A stretch of DNA of 64,000 bases, taken from positions 503,172-567,171 of the forward strand of contig VFFE01006711.1 in NCBI GenBank assembly GCA_008921705.1. Reading direction: 5' to 3'. Positions within the stretch are counted from its first letter, which is position 1, and every line of letters starts with the position of its first letter. This document shows, one piece after another, positions 48,380 to 61,668 of the stretch. Origin of the DNA: Burhinus oedicnemus (lineage: Eukaryota; Chordata; Aves; Charadriiformes; Burhinidae). The position numbers and the translations under genes are program-made. The notes under the pieces are model-generated. The model was not told where the DNA came from, made no database searches, and was given only the letters and a program-made list of their open reading frames with translations.

Positions 48380-48500
48380 GATTACTTTATCAGCCTTGAA
48401 AGAAATATTCATCACCGTTTTGGCAGCTTTGTCATTCAAGTGGCAGGAAGAATTCAGTTTTCCATTCAGCAGGTGCTAATACAGCTATATCAAATCCTAA
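48380..48500. promoter_or_regulatory. Candidate regulatory block
   Basis: 'actttatcagc' (GATA-type TGATAA on the minus strand) near 48384-48394, CAAGTG near 48437, and an E-box CAGGTG at 48470-48475 followed by 'ctaatac'. Repeat-free and compact. Inference only. Confidence 0.2.
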
Positions 48501-51086
48501 GCATGGGAGAAAATAACCCATACATACATATACATGCACAGTGCTCCTACCCTTCCCCCGCCACCTCTTCAAAGCTCAGCAGTGGAAGGAACCTGACCTG
48601 AAATGATGCAGCCAAGTTGTTATTTCATGCCTTGTAAACATGTGCCAGAGGATTGCGTCTTCCCCTCAGGCAGAAGAATGGAAAGTATCAGGTCCCCACT
48701 TGCTAAAAAACCTTGGGACTTGGTTCTTCTCCCTTAAAACACCAAATCTGCTACTTTGTACCTAGGAGGCTTTTCATGGCTTCCCTTCAGTTTTGCTAAG
48801 GATGTGACTTTAGACTGAACATTGGCACTACTGGGAAGAGCTCAAGATTTTTTAGGAGGGACAAGAACTGAATTGATCAGGACTTACCAGAGGAAATGTC
48901 ACTAAAATGAGGGACATCTGCTCTTTTCAGAGGCCTAGCCCTTGATTTGTCAAGAAAATGTGAGATTGTTGGAGAATAAAAAGGTTCCGTTGCAGACAAA
49001 GGGGTGTGAATGAGATACCAACGCACATGATATGAAGAGCCTCAGTTATCTGGGGTTTTGATTCATGAATGGGCAAGTGTATAGACATCTGACCCCTTGA
49101 AATTTCCCCTGCCTTGGCTCTGATATTGCAGGAACATTGCTGTTTATGTACGATTATTTTAAAGTGAACTAAGAGAGATGTTAGCTTTCTTCAGTTTGTA
49201 GGGTTACATAGGCAGCCGAACCATCCAAGCAGTGAGAAGCAAAGGATCCACCAGAGTGGGTGGGATGGCCAGATGAGAGCAGGAAAAATTACAAACTTCC
49301 CAAGATAAGTTGTTCCTCTCTGTGAACCAAGGAAAAATGTCTTTTAGCTGCAGAGGAAGAAAAAAGAAAGACATTTCTCACATACTGAAAAGTAATAAAT
49401 TGAAAGGGCCTGATTTCTTACAGCAAATGGAAGTAATCTCTGTTTAACTATATCAGCTGTGGAGTTGGGTCCTGGAATAAGGGTTATCTGATAGCCTTAA
49501 AGTTTCTGATAGTAATTCAGTGTTAATTACAGAAATAACAGAGGACAGAAGAACCCTCCAGCTGAGACACACAAAGAAAGCTCAAGTTTAAATGTTGCTA
49601 TTTCTCACATAAAGTTTTGATGGACTGTACACAACCGCCTCCCCATCACATTTTCTCATTGTTGACTTATTTCTGAAGGAACCACTCCATATTGTTTGTA
49701 TTCATGGTGCTTGTTGAAAATATGAACCCGTGGGAAGTTGAGTCCATGAAACTTTGAAAGACCCTTCCCCCTTGGGTGAGAAAGACTCAAGCAAGGCCAG
49801 AAATCAATATAATAGAGTTAAAGAAATGAAAACCAGAGACTCATATACCTGATATGATGTTTTTTCTACTCAAGTGTACCTTTCCTTCAGATAACCCCAA
49901 TTCACTTACCTTCATACCTTCTTGAAAATGTTACCCAGAGGCAGGAAAAGCAGAAGGTCAGTTTTCCTACCCCCTTTGTATTGTACTCATAATTGATTTT
50001 TGCCATTTGTGCAAAATTGTCCATGAAGTTAATTTGTAACACTTGACTTTATTTCATCGAAAATTGAACTGTAAATCTCTTCTATCAAAAATACCTGTAT
50101 TAGAACAGACTACTTCTGCATGTGACTGCAATATTCCAAATTTTCTTTGAGCTGGTTAGCTACAGCAATCAATTATTATTATTGTACATAGTTAAAACAT
50201 AGACACCTAAGCTGTAGGTTAAGGAATAAAGCTGAACATATCCATGCTTTCTATATCAGTGAAATTTTACTAGGACTGTTTCTTAGTAGGATTTTTTAGT
50301 AAAATTATTTTAATACTTTTTCCCATTAAAGTATTGGGGGCAGAGGGAAATAAAATCAGGAAAATGTCAGTTATCTCTAAAATATACAAAGATGTATCAC
50401 TCTTTTTTAAAATCACATTCCAGCAAAACATGGATTTTAGGAAATATGACATCTTCTAGATGTATTAGTATGTCTCCACTCTTCTGTATTGCTCTTTCAC
50501 CTTTCTGAAAGAAAGACGTTTTCTGCATTTCTGATTGTTTTTTACCACAACAGACAGGAATAATATGATCTGACAAGTTCTCCCTGAGCTGACTTCTGTA
50601 CACACTAAATGATCTTTGCAGTAGATGACATTCAACAACATAGATAACTTCAGCACAATAAAGAGATGTGGCCAGATTCTCCAACAATATAAATTAGTAT
50701 ACCTCCACTGAGGAAAAAAGAGCTAAGTCAATTTATATGAGCAAAGAAGCTGTGTGATACAAAGTCAAGTTTGTTAAATTACTATTTTCTTGAATTATTT
50801 GCTGTAGCTTAAGAAAATGAATTTATTTCTGTTTATTGTTAATACCTTTTCAGTATGACCCTGTGCATTAAATAAAATATTTGTCAAAGGTCTAGGAGAC
50901 TTTCATCATATTCTGGTTGGATAGAGCAGAGAGTGTTCAGACACTGTGAGCCAGGCAGTAACACTCCAACACAATTTGTGTTTGCCTCCTGAGGTGACTA
51001 ATATCACCAGCAAAGCTTAAGTGTAGTAATGGGAGAAGTTTTTGGTTTTGCAGCCAAACTGTGACAGGGGGCAGTAGCATGAACTT
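48501..51086. other. No gene seen
   Basis: Plain AT-rich DNA. A donor-like AAG|GTAAGTG on the minus strand near 49908 has no coding exon attached. Confidence 0.65.
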
Positions 51087-51213
51087 CATAGAATCGTTTA
51101 GGTTGGAAAAGAGCTTTAAGATGATCAAGTCCAACCGTTGACCTAGCACTGCCAAGTCCACCACTAAATCAAGTCTCTAAGCACCACATCTACATGTCTT
51201 TTAAATACCTCCA
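51087..51213 (-). mobile_element. CR1 LINE 3' tail, antisense
   Basis: Read on the minus strand this is a CR1 3' end of a second subfamily: 'ggaggtatttaaaagacatg', then 'tagatgtggtgcttagagac', a 'gtggtggacttggcagtgct' block, 'cttgatcatcttaaagctct', and 'ttccaacctaaacgattcta'. The 3' octamer repeat has been worn down to a single unit. The 5' edge near 51213 is approximate, because matching stops after the 'tacctcc' on the plus strand. Too short to hold any coding part. Confidence 0.9.
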
Positions 51214-52981
51214 ACTTAATTCTGTCACTTCTTCCACATGCTGTTTAGAAGGGCTTAGTAGAATACTCAGGGTGTGATGTGTTAAAGCATGGCCCTAAAA
51301 TTCCATGAGACATGCCTTAGTCATGTTTCTTTTCTAAAGTCTTACACTCTGAAGGATAGATGGTACAAGAGAAAAGTATGGTTTGTTTGATATGCAGTGA
51401 TAAAGCACAGGTACAAAGGAGTGGCTTGCAACCAGGGTTACACACATCCAAGAAACATTTACTGTCAGGGATTGTGGCTAGCAGCAGATTGTTATGGACC
51501 AACAGATGCAGTCCACTTGATTAGTTTATATTGGGTAAAACTGTGCATTATTTATCCCACACTCTGAAGGTCTGGAGAGTCCTGGCAGAGTCAATGGCAC
51601 ATGCTTAGACAAATGGCCTTGTTATCTGCTTATTGGCTTTCAAAAGGTTAAAAACTGTGCCCACTGTGTAAGACAGACAAATGTTCAACCCTTTTGATCA
51701 CCAAGAAGACTGTGTTTCATTTTATGTCGTACAAATCCCAAAAAAGATCAATCCAGATCTGAAGGAATTCACAGGGCACCTGAGTTACTATGGTGTCTAT
51801 ATCCAAAATCACGTAAGAGAATGCTATAAACACCATAATGTTACTGCTGTCTTTAGTGCAAAAGGGACAGACTCTGCAAGAAATCTGGGGTGCAACTTGC
51901 CATTAATCCCACAGTAGAGCAACTCAGCTGCTCTACCTCTGCATTGAAGAGTCATTTTTTCGTTTTACCGCCTTTTGCTTTAGCCCTGGATCGCAGGCTA
52001 ACTCTGCAGCTATAAAGGGACTCTGGGATATGAACAGTGTTACAGTTTACATGAAAATCAGTCTTCTTTAACAGAGAAAAGGAAGAATGTTCCAAAAAAA
52101 TCTCTACAGTATCTGATAAAAACAACTGCCATGAAACTTTCAGGCAGGATCTAAGCTCTGTGCAGACGAATGTTTAGAAAGATAAGAAGCCTGTGAAAAG
52201 ACAAGTTCAGCCAGGGAATTCCCTTTAACTTGATATTGATAGTATTATTGTCAGGAAAATAAGAAATAATGAAAAGAAAAGTCAAAAGCAGAGAGCTAAG
52301 AAGCACATCCCCCAAAGCTAGAAGGCTGCTTCCTTTCAAACTTCTCTAAACAGTCTCTGAGATCAGAATATGATTTGAATTCTAAAAAAACTATTAGCTA
52401 CATAGAGAAATTCAAACCACCTCTTGCAGCAAATGAGCAGGACGCAGTCAGATGTGGAACACTGGCCAGGGTCAGAAGGCAGTTAGACAAAATCATTAGG
52501 TTTAACCCACAGAAGTCAAATCTCATCGTCAATTGAGTCCACTGGCTTTGCCTCTGCAAAGCCTTTTCAACTGATTAAATCAGGCCAAGAAATGCCTTGC
52601 AGTATTGTCAAGCTTGGTCTTCAAGCTATAGAAACCCTGGGAGTAAAGGGATGAAAATTTAACTGTGCTTACTGAAACAGGAACTGTGAAGAAAGGTGAA
52701 TAATATCACCAAGAATTAAGAGTTTGAGAGCCAGATGGTTATGCAAGAGGAAAAACAGAGAGAGAAAAGGTGCTATTGTGACTGGAGCTGCACAAAGACT
52801 GGCTTTGTTCCAGGTGGGAAGAACATCTGAAAATTTTCAAATTTCCAGGAAGGAGAGCTCTACCTGGTGGCCAAGAAGAACAAAGGTGGATTGACTGGAG
52901 TCTTCAGAAATGTTTCATTCCAACAAAACACAAATCTTTTATGTCTGTTTCTATTTAACATGTTATAAGTTTCCCTTTTGG

Positions 52982-53008
52982 AAAAAAAAAAAAAACAAAC
53001 CAAACCAA
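52982..53008. repeat. Poly-A / (CAAAC) tract
   Basis: A-run of about 14 followed by 'caaaccaaaccaac'. Simple sequence. Confidence 0.85.
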
Positions 53009-55642
53009 CAGTAAAGTGCCCAAGTGGTGACTTCCAAATGAATAAAGATTCACAAATTTTAAAAAGAGACATCACATTCTTAGACTCTTTCTTCTTTTAA
53101 AAGGAAATTAAACTGAGTCAAAGTACCTCAATTTCAGTAGAATCAAAAATATTCACATGAACTCACTGTGGTTTTATCACATTGCTTATGGTTAGCTTAA
53201 CTAGTAATACACATTAGATCCAGAAATCCAGCTGTATTTCTGTAACTAAGTATGTATCCTTTGCATCACATGTCACAGATACGTATGCTGAAAAGGAGTC
53301 TAGTTATATGCATAATGAGACATATGCAAAAATACTGCAAAATATTAATACAGCCTTTGAATTTTGCATTGCGAGTGGAGTATTCCAGCATCCTTGATAT
53401 AAGCCCAGCATACTGCAGTGACTGATTCACAGGCAAAACTACTTTGAATCACAAGTTAAAATATAGTCAGCACAGAATGAGAATGCAATACGCAATCTCA
53501 ATGAAAGATGAAATATAAACGATAAGACTGCCTAATTGCACCAAAGATTCTGTAGCTCAGTGGCATGGACTAATTTTGTCAGTGGCACTAGTATTTGAGA
53601 GGAAGACTCATTCACTGAAAGAGCCAACAGTTCATAGCGGAAAGGATTTTCCACCTCTTAAAGTGCTCCTTGCTATCCTTCAGGCCCAGGTCAAGTCTCT
53701 ACTCTATCACTAGCTCTTACGAGTAGTTAAAGACAGCTTTATAAAACAAATTGGTTCCCATTCATTTTGCTGAGGGTCAGAGAAAACAGACATTTCATTT
53801 TAAGGGAATTTAAGAGTCCATTTCTCTCGTACTGTAGGCAATAGAAGTCAACTACAGACCATGAGCTGAAACAATAACAAAAATTATATTTTGCGGAGAT
53901 TAGCAGAAAGAAATTCCAAGGAAAATGCACAGTGTATCATGTTACATTCTGGGAAAGCAGCCTAAAGCGAGGGCACAAATAAGATGAATTTACATTCCCT
54001 TTGTGCCCACTCCATTTCAACATACATTGAGCAGCAAAAATGCCCTGAGGTATAAACTAGAGCAACAGCTGTTTTTAGATTGCAACACCTCATGTTAAGC
54101 TTCCTGCAGACTTCCGTGAAACTCAGGGTACCTGAACAACTATTTCAGTAATGTTTAAATTCATATTTTGCCAGGGAATATGCTCCCAAATCCCAAACAA
54201 TCTCTTGCAGGTGCAAACTCTGCCCACTGAGCCATCACTAGTTAGGCACTTCTCCCCCTCCTCCCCGGCCTTCGCTGCTTCTTGGAGGAGGCCTTTCCTT
54301 TTATGAAAACTAACTTCTGCTTTGGGACTCACTCCTTTACTTCACAGCATTTCTCAGGTGGTATGGTGCTTGCTTGTAGCCTATTTTTAGCTCCAACAGG
54401 GGATGCTGTCCTTCTTCCTTTGTGCTCCTCCCTTTAGAAAGGCTGTGTAGGTGAAGATACTTTTCACTGCTCAGCAAGGGACATGATTGCTTTTGTTTAT
54501 TGTTCTTCTAATGACTGTATCACCTACGACAGAGTTAAATGTCTCCCTCCTAACAATAGTATTCGAAGGGAGATTTGAACTGAATGCAAGCCTGTTTTAG
54601 CAAAGTATCTTCACTGACACGGAAGAATCGACTAGTTTTCTGTCAATAGCCCATATGATGGAAGACCTGGATCACAACCATCAGATATCACTGAAATTAA
54701 GCAGCACAATTGCCACACCTTATCTCTGTTTGGTTTGCTTCTGATCAGTCACACAAAGATTATTAGAGAAAGTCACAGGCTTGCTTAAGCAGAAATCACA
54801 AAGCAGAGTTAAAATTTCTGCGTATTTCCAACATCAAAGCAGTTCTGCACCTTGTTTATGTGAACACAACCTGACAGGTACGGGGTGCTATGACACCTAA
54901 AAATACTGTCCTGTGGAAAACTCCATACAGCCACCCCTTCAATCTTGCCTTTCATACTTTATTGCAGCTCTTTAACATATTCACTTCCTAAGCATCTCTT
55001 AACCACGCTGGCTACTGCATTAGGCTATAACTCTTACTGGTTACCCAGAACACTTTTTCCATGCTTACCTCAGCATCTCTGCCGCTTGGTCTTGTGGTTA
55101 CTACAACCTGACTTCACATTAAAAACAACCTACGCTTTCTAACTGAGCAAGTGTTGTGTCTTTGTTTTCCTTTTCTAAACCAACAGACAGTATAGGCTGT
55201 CAAACTAATTGGATAGCTTCTATATATCATCTGACCCACAATGTAATTTGTTTATGTCAAGCAAACAACACAGATCTAAATTTTGCCTGCTTGTGTTTTC
55301 TTAAACAAAACCAGCTTGGGAAGATCAACAAGACCCAAGACCTCAGCTCTTGCCCTACGGAGTAGCCCACACTTTGATGAGTTATTTGAGAGAGAAGCGT
55401 AAGAGGAAATGTCTGCATCTTCCCTGGGATGATACAGACAGTTTGGGGCAATCCATCATATTGCCAAAGTCAATAGTAACCCTGTCAACAGCAGACCTTT
55501 CAAGAATTGTTTCACATCAGGGTGGATCAGGTTTTTTTCCCCTGCTACAATATCTCATGGGCTCTTAGTCCATGTCTTAAGACAGAGAAAAGAAAGGAAA
55601 CTTTCCTGCTTTGAAATCTGCTGAAAGGCTGACACTATGACT

Positions 55643-55670
55643 GGTCTGAGACCATGTGGTCTGGCCAGAC
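55643..55670. repeat. Two adjacent short palindromes
   Basis: GGTCT-G-AGACC at 55643-55653 and the perfect 12-bp palindrome GTCTGGCCAGAC at 55659-55670, separated by 5 nt. They lie about 190 bp before the 3' end of the antisense CR1 copy. No known binding site is claimed. Confidence 0.6.
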
Positions 55671-55858
55671 TGAGAACATGTGGCCAAACATGACTTAGCT
55701 CGCAGCTGCAACAGCAAAGAGATTTCCTTTTTGGGCTGTGGGTTTTTTTAGGATGGGACAGTGTCGAGACAGTAGGTCCTGAGGTGCTATAGCAATGCCA
55801 CAAGCAGAAGGCAGAGAAGGAGCAGGTCTGGAATGACAGCAGATGATGCATTTTGGGA

Positions 55859-56141
55859 TCATAGAATCATAGAATGATTTAGGCTGGAAGGAACCTTAAA
55901 GATCATCTACTTCCAACCCCCTTGCCATGGGCAAGGCCACCTCCTACTAGACCAGGTTGCTCAAAGCCTCATCCGACCTGGCCTTGAACACTTCCAGGGA
56001 TGAGGCCTCCACAGCTTCCCTGGGCAACCTGTTCCAGTAAAGAATTTCCTGTGAGATCTAATCTAAATCTACCCTCTTCTAATTTGAAACCATTACCCCT
56101 TGTCCTATCACTACATGCCCTTGTAAAAAGTCCCTCTCCAG
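55859..56141 (-). mobile_element. CR1 LINE, 5'-truncated 3' end
   Basis: A CR1 3' end in antisense orientation. On the plus strand it opens with the reversed terminal octamers 'atcatagaatcatagaatg', then the reversed 'ggaaccttaaagatcatcta' and 'ttccaacccc' block, and runs back to sequence encoding the ORF2 C-terminus, breaking off at about 56141 ('tccctctccagg'). It belongs to the same subfamily as 43411-43804. It lacks about 28 bp present in that copy, in the part coding for FFTMRVVRH (around 56040-56050), so its reading frame is destroyed. Confidence 0.95.
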
Positions 56142-58225
56142 GGGATCAGCAGTAATTCAGTGGGAGCCACATATATCTCATCCCAGAAGTGAGATTACAG
56201 TATTGAGCTCCCCTGAAGTTCAAAACTGGAGCAGAAAAGGTGCATTGCAGCTTTAATTACACTATTAAGGTTTCTTTTCAGGAGAATTACCATCCACTCA
56301 GGTACTCACAGAAATGGTAAAATCAAGGAATATTTAGGGAGTGGAAGAGTTTTAATACTGGGTGGCGGATCTCTCACAGGCTCTAATTTTATTCTGCATA
56401 TTAGAAATTGTTCCCAGGAGACTCTTGCTCAACACCTGAGAAGCATAATATTAATTGCTTCTCCCCAGTTCCAGTTTTCAGGGTACTCTTGAGTAAAGTG
56501 AGCAACCAGAAACAGTATTTTATAGTGGCAAAAAATTAAGCGTACCTGATTTAGTTTCTGGTTGGTCTCCAAATCACCACCATTAGCAGAAGCTATTACT
56601 ATCTGTGCTGATTCTCCCAGCTTTATTCTTCCTAAAGCCTGAGGCTTTATCAATATATTGTGTAAAACAAAAGGTACAGAATCCAAACACCTTGGTCTCA
56701 TGTATGTGCACATACATACACACACGCAAAGCATACCTCTGCACCCCCAAAAATTCCTGACAAAAAAAAAAAGACTAGCCAAGATAATGTAATCAGTCTC
56801 TGACATCCTGAAGTAATTGGTAAAAATAAAGGGGAAAATTAAGCATGCCACTTAATGAGTAGGCTTCACCACATCTTGTGGACTTCAAAATCTCAGAGTG
56901 TTTTTAGACATGAAATTTATGTCTGTTTTAGCCCTTCCTTTCTCCATCTATCTTGACAGCTCTGGGTGGATGAAAATTTCACCAGTTTAAGAGAGGGAAC
57001 AGGCCAAGGAGGACTCATGGCTGCCTTATTAGGCTCTGCTTTTTGAAAGCCCCTCTTCACCAACCGTCTTCTTTGCGCTCTCTGAAAGCAGAACAGAGAT
57101 GAGGAACATCTTTCACTGCTTCCTCCATCCTTCTAGTTCAGCTGACTCCTTCCCCTGGCTGGCTTCTAGAAGACTCCTCCCACTGTGATTCATGATATGT
57201 CAACAGCTCCTTTCAGCACAGCTCTGGTGTGGTTCTCCTCCTTCACCTTTTTGAGGTAAATCAGTGCTAATCCATGAACAGTGAGCCAAGGGTCAGAAGA
57301 AATATCTGGGCTAGAGCTGTTTTAATTTAAATTACCTGTCCTGCACCCACTTTCCTACTTCTCAGCTGTTTCCAGTCCTGACATTGTCTTTCTCTAGCCG
57401 GTTAACTCTGCCTGATCCCCGTGCTCAAATGTTTCAGCTGCTCGTCCACAGCTGTGAACCTCGGAGCATCCTGGGGGACACAGGGAAGCTGCCAGGGAGC
57501 TGAGTGCACTAATGCTTTAGCACATTATCTTCCCTTCACTGAGCAGCAGACCTTGACCTCGTCTCTATTTGCAGCATCTTTGAGATAGGTTCTGTTCCCA
57601 AGTCCATGAAAACCAACAAACGGGCCTTGGACCAGGTGCTCAGGCTCAGATTCTTAAGGAGGTGAACATAGCTCTTTCCTGTTGATTTTCATTTGTAACT
57701 GGGTGCCTGTGCACCTGTAAGGATCTGAGTTTCTATAGCATAATGAATTCTCACAGAAAACAAACCTCACCTCGTCATCACAAATAAGTCAGCACTAATC
57801 TTCCCATCAGCTGTCTGTATCAACTTAGAGTCATAAATGAAATATTCTGGGGGGGTTTGTGTCTAAAAAGAGACAGTTTTCATCTATATTTTTCTTTTTT
57901 TTTTCACAGGAATTCTGCTTTTGTTTAGTATGCAAATGAATATATATGCATGTATGAACACATGTGCACGTCTACATGTATATGCAAATACCCAAGCCCT
58001 TAGTACTGGTGCACACATCTCTTTCTGAATTGCAGTCATGCTAAACAAAATCCCTCCAGGGCTTTTCTCACCACTTCTTTTTACATGTTTGACAGTTTCC
58101 CAGGGAATTAGTCTTAGTGCATTATTGGATATGTGTTCTAAATAATTAAATTTGACAATTATGTGGGAAAAATCTCAGAGAAAAAGAACGGAAATCTCTG
58201 AATGCAAAAAAAAAATAGCGGGAAG

Positions 58226-58245
58226 GTTCTCTTTCTCTCTCTCTA
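58226..58245. repeat. (TC)n tract
   Basis: Pyrimidine dinucleotide run 'gttctctttctctctctcta', short and imperfect. Confidence 0.75.
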
Positions 58246-61200
58246 AGATACTCTATCCCTCCCTTTGTCTGTATCTTCTCTCCCATTAAGTGCCATTGCT
58301 CATCATGTTGATATGCAGAATCTCATCTCAGCAGGTACATTTCCTTTATTGAAACATTATTTGAGAACAACTTTATTAAAGATTCAGGATGCCAATACAA
58401 GATGACACAGTGCATAGCAGCTTGTAACTTGGAAAGCTTTACAGAATTAAACAACATTCAACAGCAGGCAGGATACGGTGTGAATTACAGAAAGGAGCAG
58501 TGTTAAGCTGATTCATGGTGAATAAATTACAAGTGTTCAGTCACATGGTCACTAATGAAGATAGGCAGGAGCAGGGATACATAAAGACAAGAAACTGTAT
58601 TTGGGAAGAGGTGGGGAGGGACGGAGAAAGAGACAAGAAAACTTGCTTTAAGTTACAGGATGCACAGAGAAGGCTGTAGGGTTCAGAAGATACCTGGAAA
58701 GGCAAGGGAGTTCTGCTGCCTTACAGTTTTCTGGCTGACTGAAGGTTATTGTAAAAGGTAAAAACTACCCTGTTTAGATTTGGGTATTGGCATCTACTAG
58801 CAACGATTCTCAGGTCTGCCTTTGGGGGCCAGAGTTCACAGCACGTGTGTCTCCGGTGAAGGACCTGGCCCCCACAAATTGCAAGACCTTTTGTCCAGCT
58901 AAAGCTCTTAAGTAAGTTCATTGCATAATGCAAGAAAATGTGAGCACCAACAGCAAAGAAACATATGAAGAATAGCTAGGGAGAAGCATAATGAATAATA
59001 TTATTTGTAAAGAATAAAATTTCGCTGGTGCCAGAACTGAGTACTGGGTTAACAGGTTTCCATATAACGTTTGAAACACATTGAGAAAAAAAATTATCCA
59101 AAGCATTAGTAAGCCAAGCCGAAACTTTATGCCCATATCAGTTTTGGTTTTTTTAAAAAAATGCCCTTTTTTTAAAAAAAATAGGGATGTCCACAAGAAC
59201 TATTTAATTGCCAATTAGGGATTTCTCAAGTTTTTGTTTACTGTAGAAAAACAGTCTTCAAAGGATGCTCAGCAAAACAAACCTGACTAATACCACTTTC
59301 TGACCTTTTGAAAATAATCCTTGTAAAGCATTTTTAAAAAGTCTGTTAACAGAAAATAGAATACTTTGAAAAACACTGAATACAAATAAAAATATTTCCA
59401 CATTCTTCCAGAAACAGGGAAACATGCACAGCCTGCTCAAGTTATTGGTATTTGTGCTTTCCTTTTCCACTAGTGAAGATTCCTCTGTGTCCCTTGAAGC
59501 TTCTAGGAGAGATGTTCACACTTCCCTAGAATCAAAGAAAAGGTCTTAACATACTCTGTGTAGCAAATAAATTTCTGGCATTCTCAAACCTCACCTCCCT
59601 CCACCCCAGCAAGCCACCCTGTAAATCCAAAGATTGCCCAGTGCCATATGGTCTTCCAGCATATGCCCTTCCAGTGTTTCTATCAAAAATTTCCACCATA
59701 AATTACAGCTTTTTCCTTTCGATTTTATTTCTTTTCCAGACATTTCTCTTACAGAGCCACCATCTTTTGCAGATAGGGAAAGAACACCCAATAGGGTAGA
59801 AGAAGTTTAGGTTAAAGGAGAGGGAAGGAACTGAGTGTGGCCCAATGTATGAAGCATGACTTTGTAAGCTAAAACATCCGGATCCTTCTCCTAGTTCTGC
59901 TTATGAACTTCATCTTCTTGTTTTTATTTGCTCTTGTGTTCAGCCTGAAGATCCTTAAGACAGATACTTTCCCTCAAGTGTTAGCATGCGTAGTATGGTA
60001 GAGTTTGACATCCTTTAGATGGATCCAATAGGAAAAAATATTAATAATAAGGTTAATATTTATCCAGCTGACGTGTATAGGATGTGGTGGCTGCTGTCAT
60101 CACCACAGAATATTTCTGCAAAAAGTATTTAAGATTATTTTATTAGGAACAGGTGTCCCAATGTAGAAGTACATTTCCGTGATGTGTCTGTACCCTGTTT
60201 GCTAGTTCACTAATATGTTGCCATTCAACTTTATGATGCAAATGCCCACCCTTAAGGAACTGAACTGAGAACATGAAGAAGCCACATGGCAGAGGCTGCT
60301 AACCAGTGACCTGGGGCCAAAGCCATGCTGAGCACAGGCTTCCACAGGAGGTGAAGGATTCCGGTCAGCCCTTTACTGTGCCCTCAGCTCACAGCAAAGT
60401 AGAAGTGAGCCACCACAGACTTTTATCTGAGCTAGAAATATAAGTAGGCAAGATGGGTCATCAGTCTGTTTTCAAGGAAGATCTTTTTGAGGACACCTAG
60501 ATAAAACCAGGTAATCTACAAATTTTGGCCCAAGTTCATAATGAAATATCCTACTTGACAGAAGTTTTTAATAAACTTATGAGTATGAAAAAACTTTGTA
60601 CCTTTTCTGTACTCATTTTACTTCATTGTTAGATGCAAAGGTAACAAAATGACATGAGAGAACGTGTTCTCCATGTATAAATGCTCATTAACAGAGATGA
60701 GAAAGCAAGAGAAGGCTCAAGAGAGAACTTTGTAATGATTTCCAATCTTTTTTGGAGACTTAAAGCAGACTCTTTCAGAGATAGGTTGTACTCCGACAAA
60801 TCCATCTTTGTGTCTGGAAAGTCCTCAGTCACAAAACCTCAGAACTTGATGTTATTTAGGAACCTAATTCTCATCTCAAAGTTCAGCTCCTGTTGGAATC
60901 AGTGCAATATGCCAAAATCTCTTAAAGAGTTGGATCTTTGTTAGAAAAAAAGGTGAATGTGGCTCTGGTCTCTTTCACACAGTCCCATATGGCTGATACA
61001 TTCTCAGCTGCAAGTTCTTTGCTCCTGTCCTCCTCAACATGCAATAGATGGTTTGGGGTGTATTTACAGAAAGAAATCCTAGGAGACGTGACCTGGGCAC
61101 AAACGAAAGATTTCTACAGTGCATTCCTGTAGCTCTGGGACTGTGAAGATCCCAAAACAGCAATTCATGGCCACTGACTGATAGTCTTCTGTCTGCCCGT

Positions 61201-61640
61201 AGCTAGCTGAGTGGGGCAACTGTCCTGGAATATGACATTACCTGGACAAACATCTACTTTGATAGTTGGAGTGGGTGTAAGGGAGAGCTGGAGAAATTAT
61301 CTTTAGCAAGAGAGCAGCCAGCGGGCAGCATGTACCTGTATTCCTGCTCCAGACCACAGCAAACTCCCAAATTGAGCAAAGAAACACCAAAAAAGCTCAG
61401 TGTCACTTCAGTTCCTTTCTGGACTTAGACCCACCCCTGCCTTCCCAGCACAAAGGAGTTCTTTTCTGTGAGAAAGGGAAAAGTTAATGACGCAATTCTT
61501 CCTGTTCTCTTCTGGATTAGGCTAGTGCAATCTAGACTTGCAATTTAGAAAGCTGTTTATAGGCAGCTGCTTGGCAAAGAGCAGACATCTTTCTTGTAGT
61601 CCAATAGATTTAAATATTTAAAGGCCAGCTGCACAGAGCA

Positions 61641-61668
61641 ATGTCCCAGAACATTGTCACTGGGACAT
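61641..61668. repeat. Inverted repeat, 9-bp stem
   Basis: ATGTCCCAG (61641-61649) and CTGGGACAT (61660-61668) pair perfectly across a 10-nt loop. Stand-alone dyad with no adjacent gene. Confidence 0.6.

Larger units (their letters stand above)
51214..55858. other. No gene seen
   Basis: Long stop-rich stretch with one A-rich tract and the palindrome pair at 55643-55670. A minus-strand donor GAG|GTAAGC near 55068 is isolated. The longest frame is 98 codons. Confidence 0.65.

Noticed and set aside
55570..55858. Possible solo LTR
   Set aside because: No matching TG...CA termini, target duplication or polyadenylation layout could be identified.
56429..56851. 140-codon minus-strand frame
   Set aside because: Contains a Cys-Val low-complexity part from a CA/TG run, no recognised domain, and no splice or promoter context.
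59841..59930. MIR-like fragment ('ccttctcctagttctgctta')
   Set aside because: Only one short block resembles MIR; the order of further blocks is missing.
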